Assembly: GCA_025055795.1 (NCBI GenBank)
Contig: JANWVV010000043.1
Coordinates: 1-41,229 of the forward strand
Direction of reading: 5' to 3'
DNA from: Gemmataceae bacterium
Lineage (GTDB): Bacteria; Planctomycetota; Planctomycetia; Gemmatales; Gemmataceae
Length of the DNA: 41,229 bases
Part shown: in pieces, positions 34,095 through 41,229 of the stretch
Position numbering within the stretch: the first letter of the stretch is position 1
Layout of the letters: every line of letters starts with the position of its first letter
Program-made: the position numbers and the translations under genes
The notes under the pieces: model-generated
Database searches by the model: none
Told to the model about the DNA's origin: nothing
The model's input: the letters and a program-made list of their open reading frames with translations, nothing else

Positions 34095-34832
34095 CTAACA
34101 AGAGCCAGAAGACGAGGGGGGAATGTCCGGTGCAGAAGGGGAAGGGAGTCGCCGTTCCTCGGCATAGCTTGGACGAACGTAGAGGGGTTCCAGAGCAAAC
34201 AGTTGCTCCCGACTCAGCGAGGGAAGTCGACAACCGGCCGCGTACAGACCGGCCAGCGTGGGAAGGTGGGTTTGTGGCGGTGCAATGGGCAGTTCCGGCC
34301 AGCGTTGGGCCACTACCGCCGCTGCGGGACCGGTGATGACGGCCTGGTCGCGTACCTGCATCCGCCATTGTTCCCAGCTGAGCAATAAAAGGGGCGTTTC
34401 GGCTTGAGGATCACCCCCGCCCCCGCGGAACAACTGAGCATAAAGCTGGCCCCGCAAGGCATCAGCGACCACCCAGACATAATCGGCAACAGAGGCAGTC
34501 TGAGCCGCCACGGCAGCGAAGGTCGGCACGGCCCGCAGGGGTCGGCCCGTGACATAAGCGAAGGTCTTGGCCGACATGACACCTACTCGTAAACCTGTAA
34601 AACTGCCAGGACCGATACTGACCATCACTCCCGCCCACTGCGAGGGGGGAAGGCTGCTTTGCCTGATTAGACTTTCCACTGCCGCGGCCAGGTCCCGGGC
34701 ATGACGCCGCTGCGGATCCAGCGACTGCCCAGCCACGATCCGACCAGCAGCGGCCAGGCCTACCTGTCCGATTTGCCCGGAGGTCTCGATCAATAGCCAT
34801 GGCCTCGTGTCCGTCCGGTCCTGCTCCCCCAT
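34095..34832 (-). CDS. tsaB: tRNA threonylcarbamoyladenosine biosynthesis protein TsaB
   Basis: Partner of TsaD in making t6A37 in tRNAs that read ANN codons. The protein is 245 residues from the ATG at 34830-34832. It has the ASKHA-fold start PWLLIETSGQIGQVGLA and the diagnostic SIGPGSFTGLRVGVMSAKTFAY. The C-terminal half is less conserved, as usual for TsaB. An ATG at 34895 (GGGAG about 9 nt upstream) and a GTG at 34901 would add 21-23 residues ahead of the first strand. It is divergent from an RNase HI gene. Confidence 0.9.
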   Translation of the reverse strand: MGEQDRTDTRPWLLIETSGQIGQVGLAAAGRIVAGQSLDPQRRHARDLAAAVESLIRQSSLPPSQWAGVMVSIGPGSFTGLRVGVMSAKTFAYVTGRPLRAVPTFAAVAAQTASVADYVWVVADALRGQLYAQLFRGGGGDPQAETPLLLLSWEQWRMQVRDQAVITGPAAAVVAQRWPELPIAPPQTHLPTLAGLYAAGCRLPSLSREQLFALEPLYVRPSYAEERRLPSPSAPDIPPSSSGSC

Positions 34833-35044
34833 GGCCTGCTCATTTTTGAACTTTTCCGGCAACGCCGACGCAGCCGCCGGCAATCCTACCGACATAGGCA
34901 CACGCTCCCGCTGGTACGTACAATCGTCCAGGACGCTTAGATGTTCCGCCGAACCGGTTCAGGGATCCCCGCTGTCGTCTGGGCCGCAGAGCCATCCGGG
35001 CGGTCCGTTCGTTCCGGCAGCGGCCTTGACCACCAAACAACGGT

Positions 35045-35752
35045 ATGGCTATGACCGATGCTCCTGCGCGGTTATACATCGATGGGGCGGCCCGGGGGAA
35101 TCCGGGACCAGCGGCCTACGCTGTGATACTGGAACAACCGGGTCAACCCCCGTTGCGGCAAGCGGGCGTCATCGGCACAGCCACTAACAACGTGGCCGAG
35201 TATACCGCCTTGCTCCAAGGTCTGCGTTTGGCGGCTCAGCAGCAGATCCGCCATCTGGAGGTCTTCAGCGATAGCGAACTGCTGGTCAAGCAGATGCAGG
35301 GGCAGTACCGGGTGCGCCATCCGGAACTGCAACGGCTCTACCAGGCGGTGCAACAACTGATACCCCGCTTCGAGCATGTGCATTTTACGCACGTACGCCG
35401 AGAGCAGAACGTGGCTGCTGACCAGCTAGTCAATGCGGCCTTGGACGGGCAGTTGCCCCCCTCAGTAATAGTGCATCCACCTGAACTGTCGTTACCAGAA
35501 GAAGCCCCTTTGTTCACCGCTGCCGCCTTGGCAGACACACCGGCAGTACCAGGCCGCCCAGCCACGTCGGCCCCATCGGACCTGTCGCAACTGGAAAGCC
35601 AGATGCGTGCCATCCTGCAACACGCTGCCGAGGTCTGGTCCAGCCAGGGGATGGCGGCCCTGTCCGTCGAGCAAGTCTGGCAGCAGATGCAAGCGGTGCT
35701 CGCGGGGTATCATGTGCCACCTCCCCCCTCTGCTTCGGGCACAGGGGCATAG
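35045..35752 (+). CDS. Ribonuclease HI-like protein with a C-terminal extension
   Basis: The N-terminal 135 residues are an RNase H type 1 domain that cleaves RNA in RNA:DNA hybrids. Catalytic acidic residues are visible: Asp in LYIDGAARGNPGP, Glu in NNVAEYTALLQGL, Asp in VFSDSELLVKQM, and Asp in NVAADQLVNAAL. The form without the basic handle resembles archaeal/Bacillus YpdQ-like and plant-type RNase HI. The extension of about 100 residues is Pro/Ala-rich and ends in a helical segment with Gln/Trp (SVEQVWQQMQAVLAGY). The start is uncertain by two codons (ATG at 35045 or 35051). Confidence 0.88.
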   Translation: MAMTDAPARLYIDGAARGNPGPAAYAVILEQPGQPPLRQAGVIGTATNNVAEYTALLQGLRLAAQQQIRHLEVFSDSELLVKQMQGQYRVRHPELQRLYQAVQQLIPRFEHVHFTHVRREQNVAADQLVNAALDGQLPPSVIVHPPELSLPEEAPLFTAAALADTPAVPGRPATSAPSDLSQLESQMRAILQHAAEVWSSQGMAALSVEQVWQQMQAVLAGYHVPPPPSASGTGA

Positions 35753-35942
35753 TTCACCTCATGGGGATACTAGCATCCCTGACTGTCGCGGGTGCCCTTG
35801 GCCTTCCGTTCATCCGGTACATCCCCTCATAGGGCCCATATTCGTCCCCCCCACCACAGACAATGCCTCCCTCGCACTCCTTAGCTACCCCGCCAGTTGC
35901 ACGGAGACCCGGGCCAAAAGACCAAATCAGTTATTGTTTGAC

Positions 35943-35971
35943 AAAAAACACATTTGTGGCTGAATGTTCAG
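35943..35971 (-). terminator. Terminator after the leftward CxxC gene
   Basis: On the minus strand, directly after the stop of the gene ending at 35978, come two small hairpins, CTGAA-CA-TTCAG (35960-35971) and CACA-AA-TGTG (35949-35958), followed by six Ts (35943-35948). This is the clearest intrinsic-terminator layout in the window, although the stems are short. Confidence 0.55.
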
Positions 35972-35977
35972 ATATAT

Positions 35978-37282
35978 TTAGCGTCTTGACCCGTTGTCGG
36001 CCGGTTCCCACTGCCGCAGGAATTGTTCCACAGAGCGGACCAGTTCCGGCTCGCGTTGCCGCAGACGCTCGATGAACTCGCGGGCCTGTGGCCCCGGGGC
36101 AGTGAGTGCATAACGGACAATGGCCCGTCGGACTATAGGAGCCTGGTGCGTCGGGTGCTCGAAATGGGCCAGAATCTCCGCCGTCAGGTCCCACCAGCCC
36201 CAGCGACGCAAGTCTTCGATCGTCTGATCGGCCAAATCCCCCTGCTGGATAAGCAACTGACAACAACGCAGGATGTCACGACGATGATCGCGGCGGACGC
36301 CGGCACTTTCCCGTTTTTTCGCATCCGTCTCTGTTGGCAAAGGTGGTGGACGGAAGCTTTGCAGGAAGCGTAAAGTTTCCACTACAGCCCAACGTTGCCG
36401 GAACGACGAGTCGGTTGCCCGCAGCGTTTCTTCGGCCTGGCGCCATCCCAAGGGCGGATCCAATAGAATCAACCCGGTCAACAGTCCGCTCAAGGCGGCG
36501 TTACTGTCACCGGAGGAGGGCATGAAGGCGGGGGTATTTTCCGTGGAGACCGGTGGGCTGGTCATCGTGCGACGACGCCATTGGTGGTACAAAAACTCGG
36601 CGTCGCCGGGCACTTCACCGCATAGTCCCAGCAGAAACGCCAGCACCCCACGCCGCTCGTCCGGTAGTTGCGAACTTTGGAGCAACTGTCGCAGGCGTTG
36701 CGGTGTAAACGCACCCTGCAGGGCCGCCCGATACAGGTCTGCATCGCTGGTACGTCCTAGTTCCACAAACGCGTCCAGGGCTACAGCGGCCTCCGGGTGA
36801 TCCAGATACTGCAGGAAAAAAGCACAACGACCTGTCACGTCCTCGGCCGGCAACCGAAGCAGTTTCTTGAGGTACTCTACGGTGGCCGCATTAGCGGGGA
36901 AGCCGCCTGTCACTTCCCAGTTCTGTCCGCGGCGTTGTCCAAGTACCACATATTCCCGGGGTGTGGCATTGCCAATCACCGGCAGATACACCGGTAGCAG
37001 CAACTGTCCCGGCGGCAGCACCGCGGCTTCACCTTTGAGCACCTCTTGCACGCGGAACTCAGTTGTCCCTTGTTCCCGCATCGGATCGTAACGCGGGTTG
37101 GCCAGTGTGCCATAGAAGACCCACGCGGCCTGGGCCATCTGCTGCCGCCAAGTGGCCCGACTGCGTAAAGTGTCGCCACAGAAAGTGCAGGCCTTTAACG
37201 GTGCGCTCCAAGCCATCAGCCCTAGGCCGCCAACTAGCAATATCGGCAGTGCTAACCGCTGCCAGAACGCCCGCCCGTCCAT
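35978..37282 (-). CDS. Exported CxxC protein of unknown function, copy 1
   Basis: 434 residues from the ATG at 37280-37282, with GAGGGAG about 6 nt upstream. A signal peptide (about 1-27) is followed at once by a CxxC pair, ACTFC (Cys32, Cys35). Then comes the stretch AQAAWVFYGTLANPRYDP and EFRVQEVLKG, which read like a small beta domain. From about residue 125 the protein is helical and repeat-like (TVEYLKKLLRLP, CAFFLQYLDHPEAAVALDAFVEL), similar in feel to HEAT repeats. It is clearly related to the protein encoded at 37999-39228. No known family recognised; the CxxC may bind metal, haem or form a disulphide. Confidence 0.75.
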   Translation of the reverse strand: MDGRAFWQRLALPILLVGGLGLMAWSAPLKACTFCGDTLRSRATWRQQMAQAAWVFYGTLANPRYDPMREQGTTEFRVQEVLKGEAAVLPPGQLLLPVYLPVIGNATPREYVVLGQRRGQNWEVTGGFPANAATVEYLKKLLRLPAEDVTGRCAFFLQYLDHPEAAVALDAFVELGRTSDADLYRAALQGAFTPQRLRQLLQSSQLPDERRGVLAFLLGLCGEVPGDAEFLYHQWRRRTMTSPPVSTENTPAFMPSSGDSNAALSGLLTGLILLDPPLGWRQAEETLRATDSSFRQRWAVVETLRFLQSFRPPPLPTETDAKKRESAGVRRDHRRDILRCCQLLIQQGDLADQTIEDLRRWGWWDLTAEILAHFEHPTHQAPIVRRAIVRYALTAPGPQAREFIERLRQREPELVRSVEQFLRQWEPADNGSRR

Positions 37283-37619
37283 TGCGGTCTCCCTCGGAAT
37301 GTCACTTGCAACCCCTCTCCGGACGACCCTGAGCGTTGCTACCAACTTGCCCTACCCCACTACGCTGCCAGCTTTCCAGAACAGAGCAACCATCATGCCG
37401 AGAGTCAACCCAACTTTCCCAGCTGCTTCTATCTTTTGCACCACGGTGTTCAACCAAGCTTTAAGCCCAGCGGAATCACCGCTTTCTCATCATCGTAATG
37501 CCTAAACTTCTAATACCCGTCGGTTAAAATCTTGACCTGGGGGGCCAGTTTGCCAGAATGGTCTCTTCGCCCCGATTTTTGACAAATTTTTCTTTTTTAT
37601 TCATATAAACATCAGTGAT

Positions 37620-37648
37620 ATTTTAATCATATATCAAAAAAATGTCAA
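37620..37648 (-). promoter_or_regulatory. Sigma-70-type promoter of CxxC gene copy 1
   Basis: On the minus strand a perfect TTGACA (37643-37648), 17-bp spacer and TAAAAT (37620-37625, five of six), in a strongly AT-rich stretch. It points to the gene starting at 37282. Confidence 0.6.
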
Positions 37649-37712
37649 GACTACTGGGGAAAGCCTTTTAGGATATAACGGCAGGACTGTCGTTTGCGGG
37701 ATTGCTGCCAAG

Positions 37713-37727
37713 TACCGCCTGGCGGTA
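37713..37727. promoter_or_regulatory. Perfect palindrome, candidate operator
   Basis: TACCGCC-T-GGCGGTA is a perfect 7-bp dyad around one base. It lies 65 bp upstream of the -35 element of the promoter at 37620-37648, a typical distance for an activator site. The regulator is unknown. Confidence 0.45.
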
Positions 37728-37998
37728 TCTGCGTCCCATCGAAATAAACGCATCAAGGCCACAGGGCTGAAAAATGCGAGTCATTTCCCGGTCATACTGA
37801 AAGAGAGATTATCCCAAGGGAACGCCTTCTGGACTGTTGATGGTACCCAGCAACGTGCACAAAAAACAAAATCATGCATTGTGAACAGAACCGGAGTACA
37901 TCGCGAATCGGAACTCTAATCACTCTATCGCTTCTGCGAATGGGAGTAAGCGTACGAAGTAACCACTAGAGCGTGGGGAGGGGACACAGGCCAGTTTT

Positions 37999-39228
37999 CT
38001 ACTTTTTGGGGGAAGAAGTTTCCGTCGGCATGGGACTGGTTTGTTGCAGCAGACGTTGTTCGTCTTTGAGAAGTTCTTCGAGAAATTCAACACGTTTGGG
38101 GTCTTGTTGTCGAGCTTTGGCGACGAACGCTGCGGCCGCGGCATTTTTGGGGTCCGCCTGGGCTGCGGCCAAGGCAAATTTGAGGATGGCCCGCATGTTG
38201 ATGGGAATGTCCTTGTGCGAAGGCTTTTCAGCATAAGAAAGGATCAGGGGAGTCAACTGCCATTGCCGCCATTTGCGCAGGTCTTCGATCGGCATGTCAG
38301 CGATGTCCGGCTGGGCAATCAGTTGCTGCATCACCTCCAGGACCTGCGTTTGCGGGATGACGTCCGGTCGGTATTCCCAGAAGTAGCGAGCCGTGCGGAG
38401 CACAGCATATTTGATCGGAAATTCCTGATCATCGCGGATGAGTTGTCGCAGGTATTTCCAGCCCTCCTGGGGGGCCAGAAGGATGTAACCTGCCAGGACA
38501 CCATCCAGGCCGCTGGCGAAGTTGCGTTCCTTGTCGTCCAGCAATTGCCGTAAGGCCCGGGCGTGCTCCGGCTTGCCACAATGACCTAGCAACAGGCCGT
38601 ACAAGCCATAGCGACTGCCACGAGTGTTCGGATCAGCTAGCCACTTTAGTAAGGTTTCCGGGGGAAAATGGGGCGCCACCTCTCGAATTTCTTTGTAATC
38701 CGCTTGGGCAAACTCATTGTAGGCATCACTACTGATGACTACGTCCTTATCTTCCAGATATTGGAAGAAATACTTCAGACGGGTAACGGCGTCCTTGTTT
38801 CGTACTGCAATAGCTCCTTTGAGGTATTCCGGCAGCCGGCTGTCCGGCGGGAAGGCGTCGCCACGATACGGATCTAACTCTCCATTCGCCGACACATTGA
38901 AAAAGATCAGATATTTGTACCCTTTCCCTTCCGGGGGAATGTATCGCGGTAGCGTGATGGTTTTTTTCCCTTTGATAATCTCGTGAGGTTTAATTACGAC
39001 CTCGATGTGAAAATCAGTTGTGCCTTTGTTAAATCCACTATCTTGAGGATCCAGGCGGGCATTAGCAAGGCTACCATAAAGGATCATGTCAGCCTGAGCG
39101 ACTTCGTTCGAGAGTGTATTGCCGCTGGGTGCGCAGAAGGGGCAAGCGAGGGCCACGCCAACCCCTTGGTTGCACACCGCCACTAAAGCAGCGGCGATCA
39201 GCCCAAGCCATAATACTTGTGTCTTCAT
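37999..39228 (-). CDS. Exported CxxC protein of unknown function, copy 2
   Basis: 409 residues from the ATG at 39226-39228, with GAGG about 9 nt upstream. A signal peptide (about 1-27) is followed by ACPFC (Cys29, Cys32), then AQADMILYGSLANARLDP and DFHIEVVIKPHEIIKGKK, matching copy 1 in order and spacing. The helical part also matches (RLKYFFQYLEDKDVVISSDAYNEFAQAD versus the copy-1 FLQYLDHPEAAVALDAFVEL). The conserved block YGLYGLLLGHCGKPEHA corresponds to FLLGLCGEVPGDAE in copy 1. It ends in a charged Lys/Gln-rich tail. The two genes look like an old tandem duplication; function unknown. Confidence 0.78.
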   Translation of the reverse strand: MKTQVLWLGLIAAALVAVCNQGVGVALACPFCAPSGNTLSNEVAQADMILYGSLANARLDPQDSGFNKGTTDFHIEVVIKPHEIIKGKKTITLPRYIPPEGKGYKYLIFFNVSANGELDPYRGDAFPPDSRLPEYLKGAIAVRNKDAVTRLKYFFQYLEDKDVVISSDAYNEFAQADYKEIREVAPHFPPETLLKWLADPNTRGSRYGLYGLLLGHCGKPEHARALRQLLDDKERNFASGLDGVLAGYILLAPQEGWKYLRQLIRDDQEFPIKYAVLRTARYFWEYRPDVIPQTQVLEVMQQLIAQPDIADMPIEDLRKWRQWQLTPLILSYAEKPSHKDIPINMRAILKFALAAAQADPKNAAAAAFVAKARQQDPKRVEFLEELLKDEQRLLQQTSPMPTETSSPKK

Positions 39229-39373
39229 GACTTTATGCCTCGTCATTTCTTCCATAGTCGCGGGCCGGAATGTACCTCCGGAGCAAGCCGCCAAAGCGGA
39301 TCAATCCTGTGGAATTTTTTTGTTCACCTGACCGTTGCAGGCGTTCGTCAAAGTGTCCACTCTATCTACTACG

Positions 39374-39402
39374 ATTATGCCCCTCCATAAAAGGAGAAGC
39401 AA
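39374..39402 (-). promoter_or_regulatory. Candidate promoter of CxxC gene copy 2
   Basis: On the minus strand TTGCTT (39397-39402), 17-bp spacer and CATAAT (39374-39379). The -35 matches only three of six. The leader to the start at 39228 would be about 140 nt. Confidence 0.35.
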
Positions 39403-39436
39403 GATAGGAGGATTATTGTAAAATAATATTGTACCA

Positions 39437-39976
39437 TCAATTACTTTGTTCAAATTGAACGAGTGCCTGCTCGACGTGCCGGAAGGCCTCCCGGGTCGCG
39501 GGGGAAGTGGCAGCGACGGGACGCAGAACTTCTACATACCGGCGAATTTTGGCTAGTACGGGCAGGCGGCGGGCGGGTTCCAAACGGTGGGCGTCGCAAA
39601 GATTGTCATACATATCAGCTAGTTTGAGCAGCTGCACCTGCCAGTCGGCGTTTTGTAGCTGCTGGCAGTAGCGGGCTTCGCGTTCCGCTTCGGGCAAGCG
39701 GGTGTCCTTGGAAAGAGCCGCGACCCAACTAGCGATCTGATCGCCGAACTCCGCGGCGATGTCGTCGTAGTCGGTGGGGGTATCTTCGAGGACATCGTGG
39801 AGCAGGGCCGCCGCCAGCACCTGCGTATCAGCACAACCGAACAAATGACGAACAATCAAAGCTACCCGCATCGGGTGCGCCACATAGGGGGTATGACCGT
39901 CCTTACGCAACTGATGGCGATGGGCGCGGGCGGCAAACGCCACCGCGGCTAACGTCACTTTTTCAAACGTGTCCAT
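39437..39976 (-). CDS. HD-domain hydrolase related to (p)ppGpp hydrolases
   Basis: 179 residues from the ATG at 39974-39976; the frame is open far upstream but without family likeness. The whole protein is one HD domain of the RelA/SpoT hydrolase type: AHRHQLRKDGHTPYVAHP (metal His34), LLHDVLEDTP with the HDxxED signature (His60-Asp61, Glu64-Asp65) and LKLADMYDNLCD (Asp121, Asn125). No synthetase, TGS or ACT domain is present, so it looks like a small alarmone hydrolase (MESH1-like) that would degrade (p)ppGpp in the cytoplasm. Related HD proteins hydrolyse other nucleotides, so substrate is inferred. Confidence 0.85.
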   Translation of the reverse strand: MDTFEKVTLAAVAFAARAHRHQLRKDGHTPYVAHPMRVALIVRHLFGCADTQVLAAALLHDVLEDTPTDYDDIAAEFGDQIASWVAALSKDTRLPEAEREARYCQQLQNADWQVQLLKLADMYDNLCDAHRLEPARRLPVLAKIRRYVEVLRPVAATSPATREAFRHVEQALVQFEQSN

Positions 39977-40702
39977 AGCTCTCGAACTCCCTGAGCCTCC
40001 CCTTGTCGCCAAACCGTGGCATGGGGGGAGCGTTGCACCCGTTCTTACCAATTGAACAAGTTGAAAAGAGTCCCGGCCCCCTTTTTGCCGCCCCCGAATG
40101 ATTAAACCGCTATTCCTGCTCCTCATGCCTATTCCGGTTCCTCTATGAATCGCACCTGGTCCTACCGGGCGATGTCTGCAACTCTCATGGATTCTCTCCT
40201 CCACCTTCCGATGCCCCAAAGATGACGCTCGTGCCCACCTCAATTCTTTGGGACAATGGCTGTCGCAACGCCCTTCACCTTTTCCCCCTCTGTTACCGAT
40301 AGTAAAATAGGAATAGTTGATGATCGTGAAACAACGACCCTTAAGTGAAATTACACCGTAAAATGACGACGCCATGCCGCCTGGCAAAAAGCAGCCTGAG
40401 CCCGTCCCTCAACACTGAAGTAGTGTAGAAGGACAAAAGCGAAACGGGGTTCGTATACATCGCAATTGGAGCAACGCTTGTATTCAGAAAATAAGCAAGA
40501 GGTGAGAAATCGAACGACGAACACCGCCGGGCCACCTAAAATTGCACGCACAGTGACCGAAGGAAGGACTACCAGTGGGCAACGCGACATAGGTTGAAAT
40601 GATTGCCACACAACCTTTGAAACATGACATATCCTCTTTGGAGAGTAAGGAGATAGAAGGAGAAGCGAAGGACGACCAGAGTTGCGTGCAGAGGAAACTC
40701 GA
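39977..40702. other. Spacer between the HD gene and the tRNA
   Basis: About 725 bp with no gene I can support. Short open frames exist on the minus strand between about 40340 and 40717, but their products match no family. A purine-rich stretch (about 40635-40672) lies just before the tRNA. No promoter for the tRNA was identified. Confidence 0.5.
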
Positions 40703-40774
40703 GGGCCTGAAGCTCAACGGTTGAGCAGGCGGCTCATAACCGCTTGGTTGCGGGTTCGAATCCCGCCGGGCCCA
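40703..40774 (+). tRNA. tRNA with anticodon CAT (Met or lysidine-type Ile), atypical core
   Basis: Cloverleaf: acceptor GGGCCTG (40703-40709) with CGGGCCC (40767-40773), D stem GCTC/GAGC, anticodon stem GGCGG/CCGCT around the loop CTCATAA (anticodon CAT), T arm GCGGG-TTCGAAT-CCCGC, discriminator A40774. No CCA is encoded. G1:C72 pairs and the anticodon stem lacks the GGG/CCC of initiators, so it is elongator Met or Ile2. Position 8 is A instead of the near-universal T and the A expected at position 21 is missing (D loop AACGGTT), so the 8-14-21 triple cannot form normally. It may be a diverged functional gene or a decaying copy. Confidence 0.82.
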
Positions 40775-40933
40775 CTCATCACAAGCTTGCTATATGTTGG
40801 CTTAATGAGTCATCAGAGGATGACGAGATTCTCATCTCTCAAGGTATGAAATCTGCATACCGCATTACCGAGTAGCCGGAGCACGATTACCAAAGTTCAG
40901 GCGAAACTCGATTGCCAATCCATGCATAGCAGA

Positions 40934-41011
40934 AGTCTACGTTGCACCTACCGTTACTCTGGGGTATTCGATGTTCACCCCAGTAACTAGGCCATCGAGC
41001 TGATGTAGACT
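40934..41011. ncRNA. Candidate structured RNA (nested stems)
   Basis: Outer arms AGTCTAC (40934-40940) and GTAGACT (41005-41011) enclose a hairpin with GTTAC plus TGGGGT (40953-40965) pairing with ACCCCAGTAAC (about 40977-40987) across a 2-nt bulge, and a small CATC/GATG stem next to it (about 40992-41004). The layout is a compact three-way junction of 78 nt. No known RNA family recognised, no promoter identified. Confidence 0.3.
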
Positions 41012-41138
41012 CCCGACATAGAACAATGGCTATCGCCTAACGAGAGGATTCACTTTCAGGGTGGGTTCTGGTTGCTATTTAACCGCAAATCGAGGGAGGA
41101 CCTGCCCCTATTCCACGCCCACAGTCGCCACGCTGACG

Positions 41139-41161
41139 TAGATCGTTTTCAGTACGATCTA
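41139..41161. terminator. 8-bp hairpin near the right edge
   Basis: TAGATCGT (41139-41146) and ACGATCTA (41154-41161) form a perfect 8-bp stem with a 7-nt loop. No T-run follows directly. It could end a transcript that includes the candidate RNA upstream, or act for a gene beyond the window. Confidence 0.35.
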
Positions 41162-41229
41162 ACATACTCAATCAACTAATTTTATTAATGTTATTTCTGT
41201 TAATGGGCTCAGATGAATATAACTATTTT

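Larger units (their letters stand above)
37283..37998. other. Spacer between the two CxxC genes
   Basis: About 715 bp without a supportable gene. It contains an AT-rich promoter (37620-37648) and a perfect 15-bp palindrome (37713-37727). The leader from that promoter to the start at 37282 would be about 330 nt. Confidence 0.55.
40775..41229. other. Gene-free end of window with inverted repeats
   Basis: About 455 bp after the tRNA with no supportable open frame. It contains a nested inverted-repeat structure (40934-41011) and a separate hairpin (41139-41161), then AT-rich DNA to the edge. No copy of the tRNA 3' end was seen here, so there is no direct sign of an integrated element inside the window. 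Confidence 0.5.

Noticed and set aside
39977..40387. Long N-terminal extension of the HD-domain gene
   Set aside because: The HD domain starts right after the ATG at 39976, and the upstream residues look like translated spacer.
40341..40717. Minus-strand frames before the tRNA as a possible transposase remnant
   Set aside because: The products are short and overlapping and match no transposase motif that I can point to.
40703..41229. tRNA attachment site with an integrated element
   Set aside because: No duplicate of the tRNA 3' end and no integrase gene are visible within the window.

Overview
The window is GC-rich bacterial chromosome that looks like a planctomycete, most likely of the Gemmataceae type. 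This is inferred from the gene mix: many exported proteins with low-complexity Pro/Gly/Ala/Ser-rich linkers, an EF-hand protein, a zinc-ribbon protein with one membrane segment, an HD-domain alarmone hydrolase-like protein, paired membrane GTPases, and single genes scattered between long spacers rather than packed into operons. No ribosomal RNA, CRISPR array, phage gene or intact insertion sequence was seen.

Left part (1-5.5 kb, all minus strand): a respiratory complex I cluster in the order nuoI, nuoA, nuoB and probably the first codons of the next subunit, with unusually large gaps; then a serine beta-lactamase-fold hydrolase and a CHAD (polyphosphate-binding type) protein whose leader carries two 40-bp tandem repeats. 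5.8-9.7 kb: two adjacent paralogous membrane GTPases. 9.8-14 kb: a ThiO-like FAD oxidase, archaeal-type phosphoglycerate mutase (apgM) and, divergent from it, glucose-6-phosphate isomerase (pgi). 14-20 kb: a TVP38/TMEM64 membrane protein, a glycine-rich EF-hand protein, the condensin subunit ScpB with a disordered insertion, and a tartrate/malate-type beta-decarboxylating dehydrogenase.

Middle part (20-27 kb): a small lipoprotein convergent with an RlmI-type rRNA methyltransferase, with a back-to-back promoter-like element between them; a stand-alone response regulator; a BON-domain exported protein; a DinG-type helicase. 27-30 kb: an ammonium transporter and P-II protein transcribed together behind a good -24/-12 (sigma-54) promoter match. 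The transporter has two extra segments predicted to be coiled coils on the outside of the membrane, and the P-II protein lacks the T-loop tyrosine that is normally uridylylated.

Right part (30-41 kb): a large exported protein with an alpha/beta-hydrolase fold that has lost its catalytic serine and histidine, a zinc-ribbon membrane protein, tsaB, an RNase HI-like protein, two related exported CxxC proteins of unknown function, a small HD-domain hydrolase, a tRNA with anticodon CAT with an odd core, and about 450 bp of gene-free DNA with nested inverted repeats.

No obvious new multi-gene defence or biosynthetic system is visible. The most unusual items are the coiled-coil ammonium transporter with its P-II partner, the membrane GTPase pair, the pseudo-hydrolase, the paired CxxC proteins, and the divergent promoter lying between two convergent genes. 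All function calls rest on motif reading without database searches.
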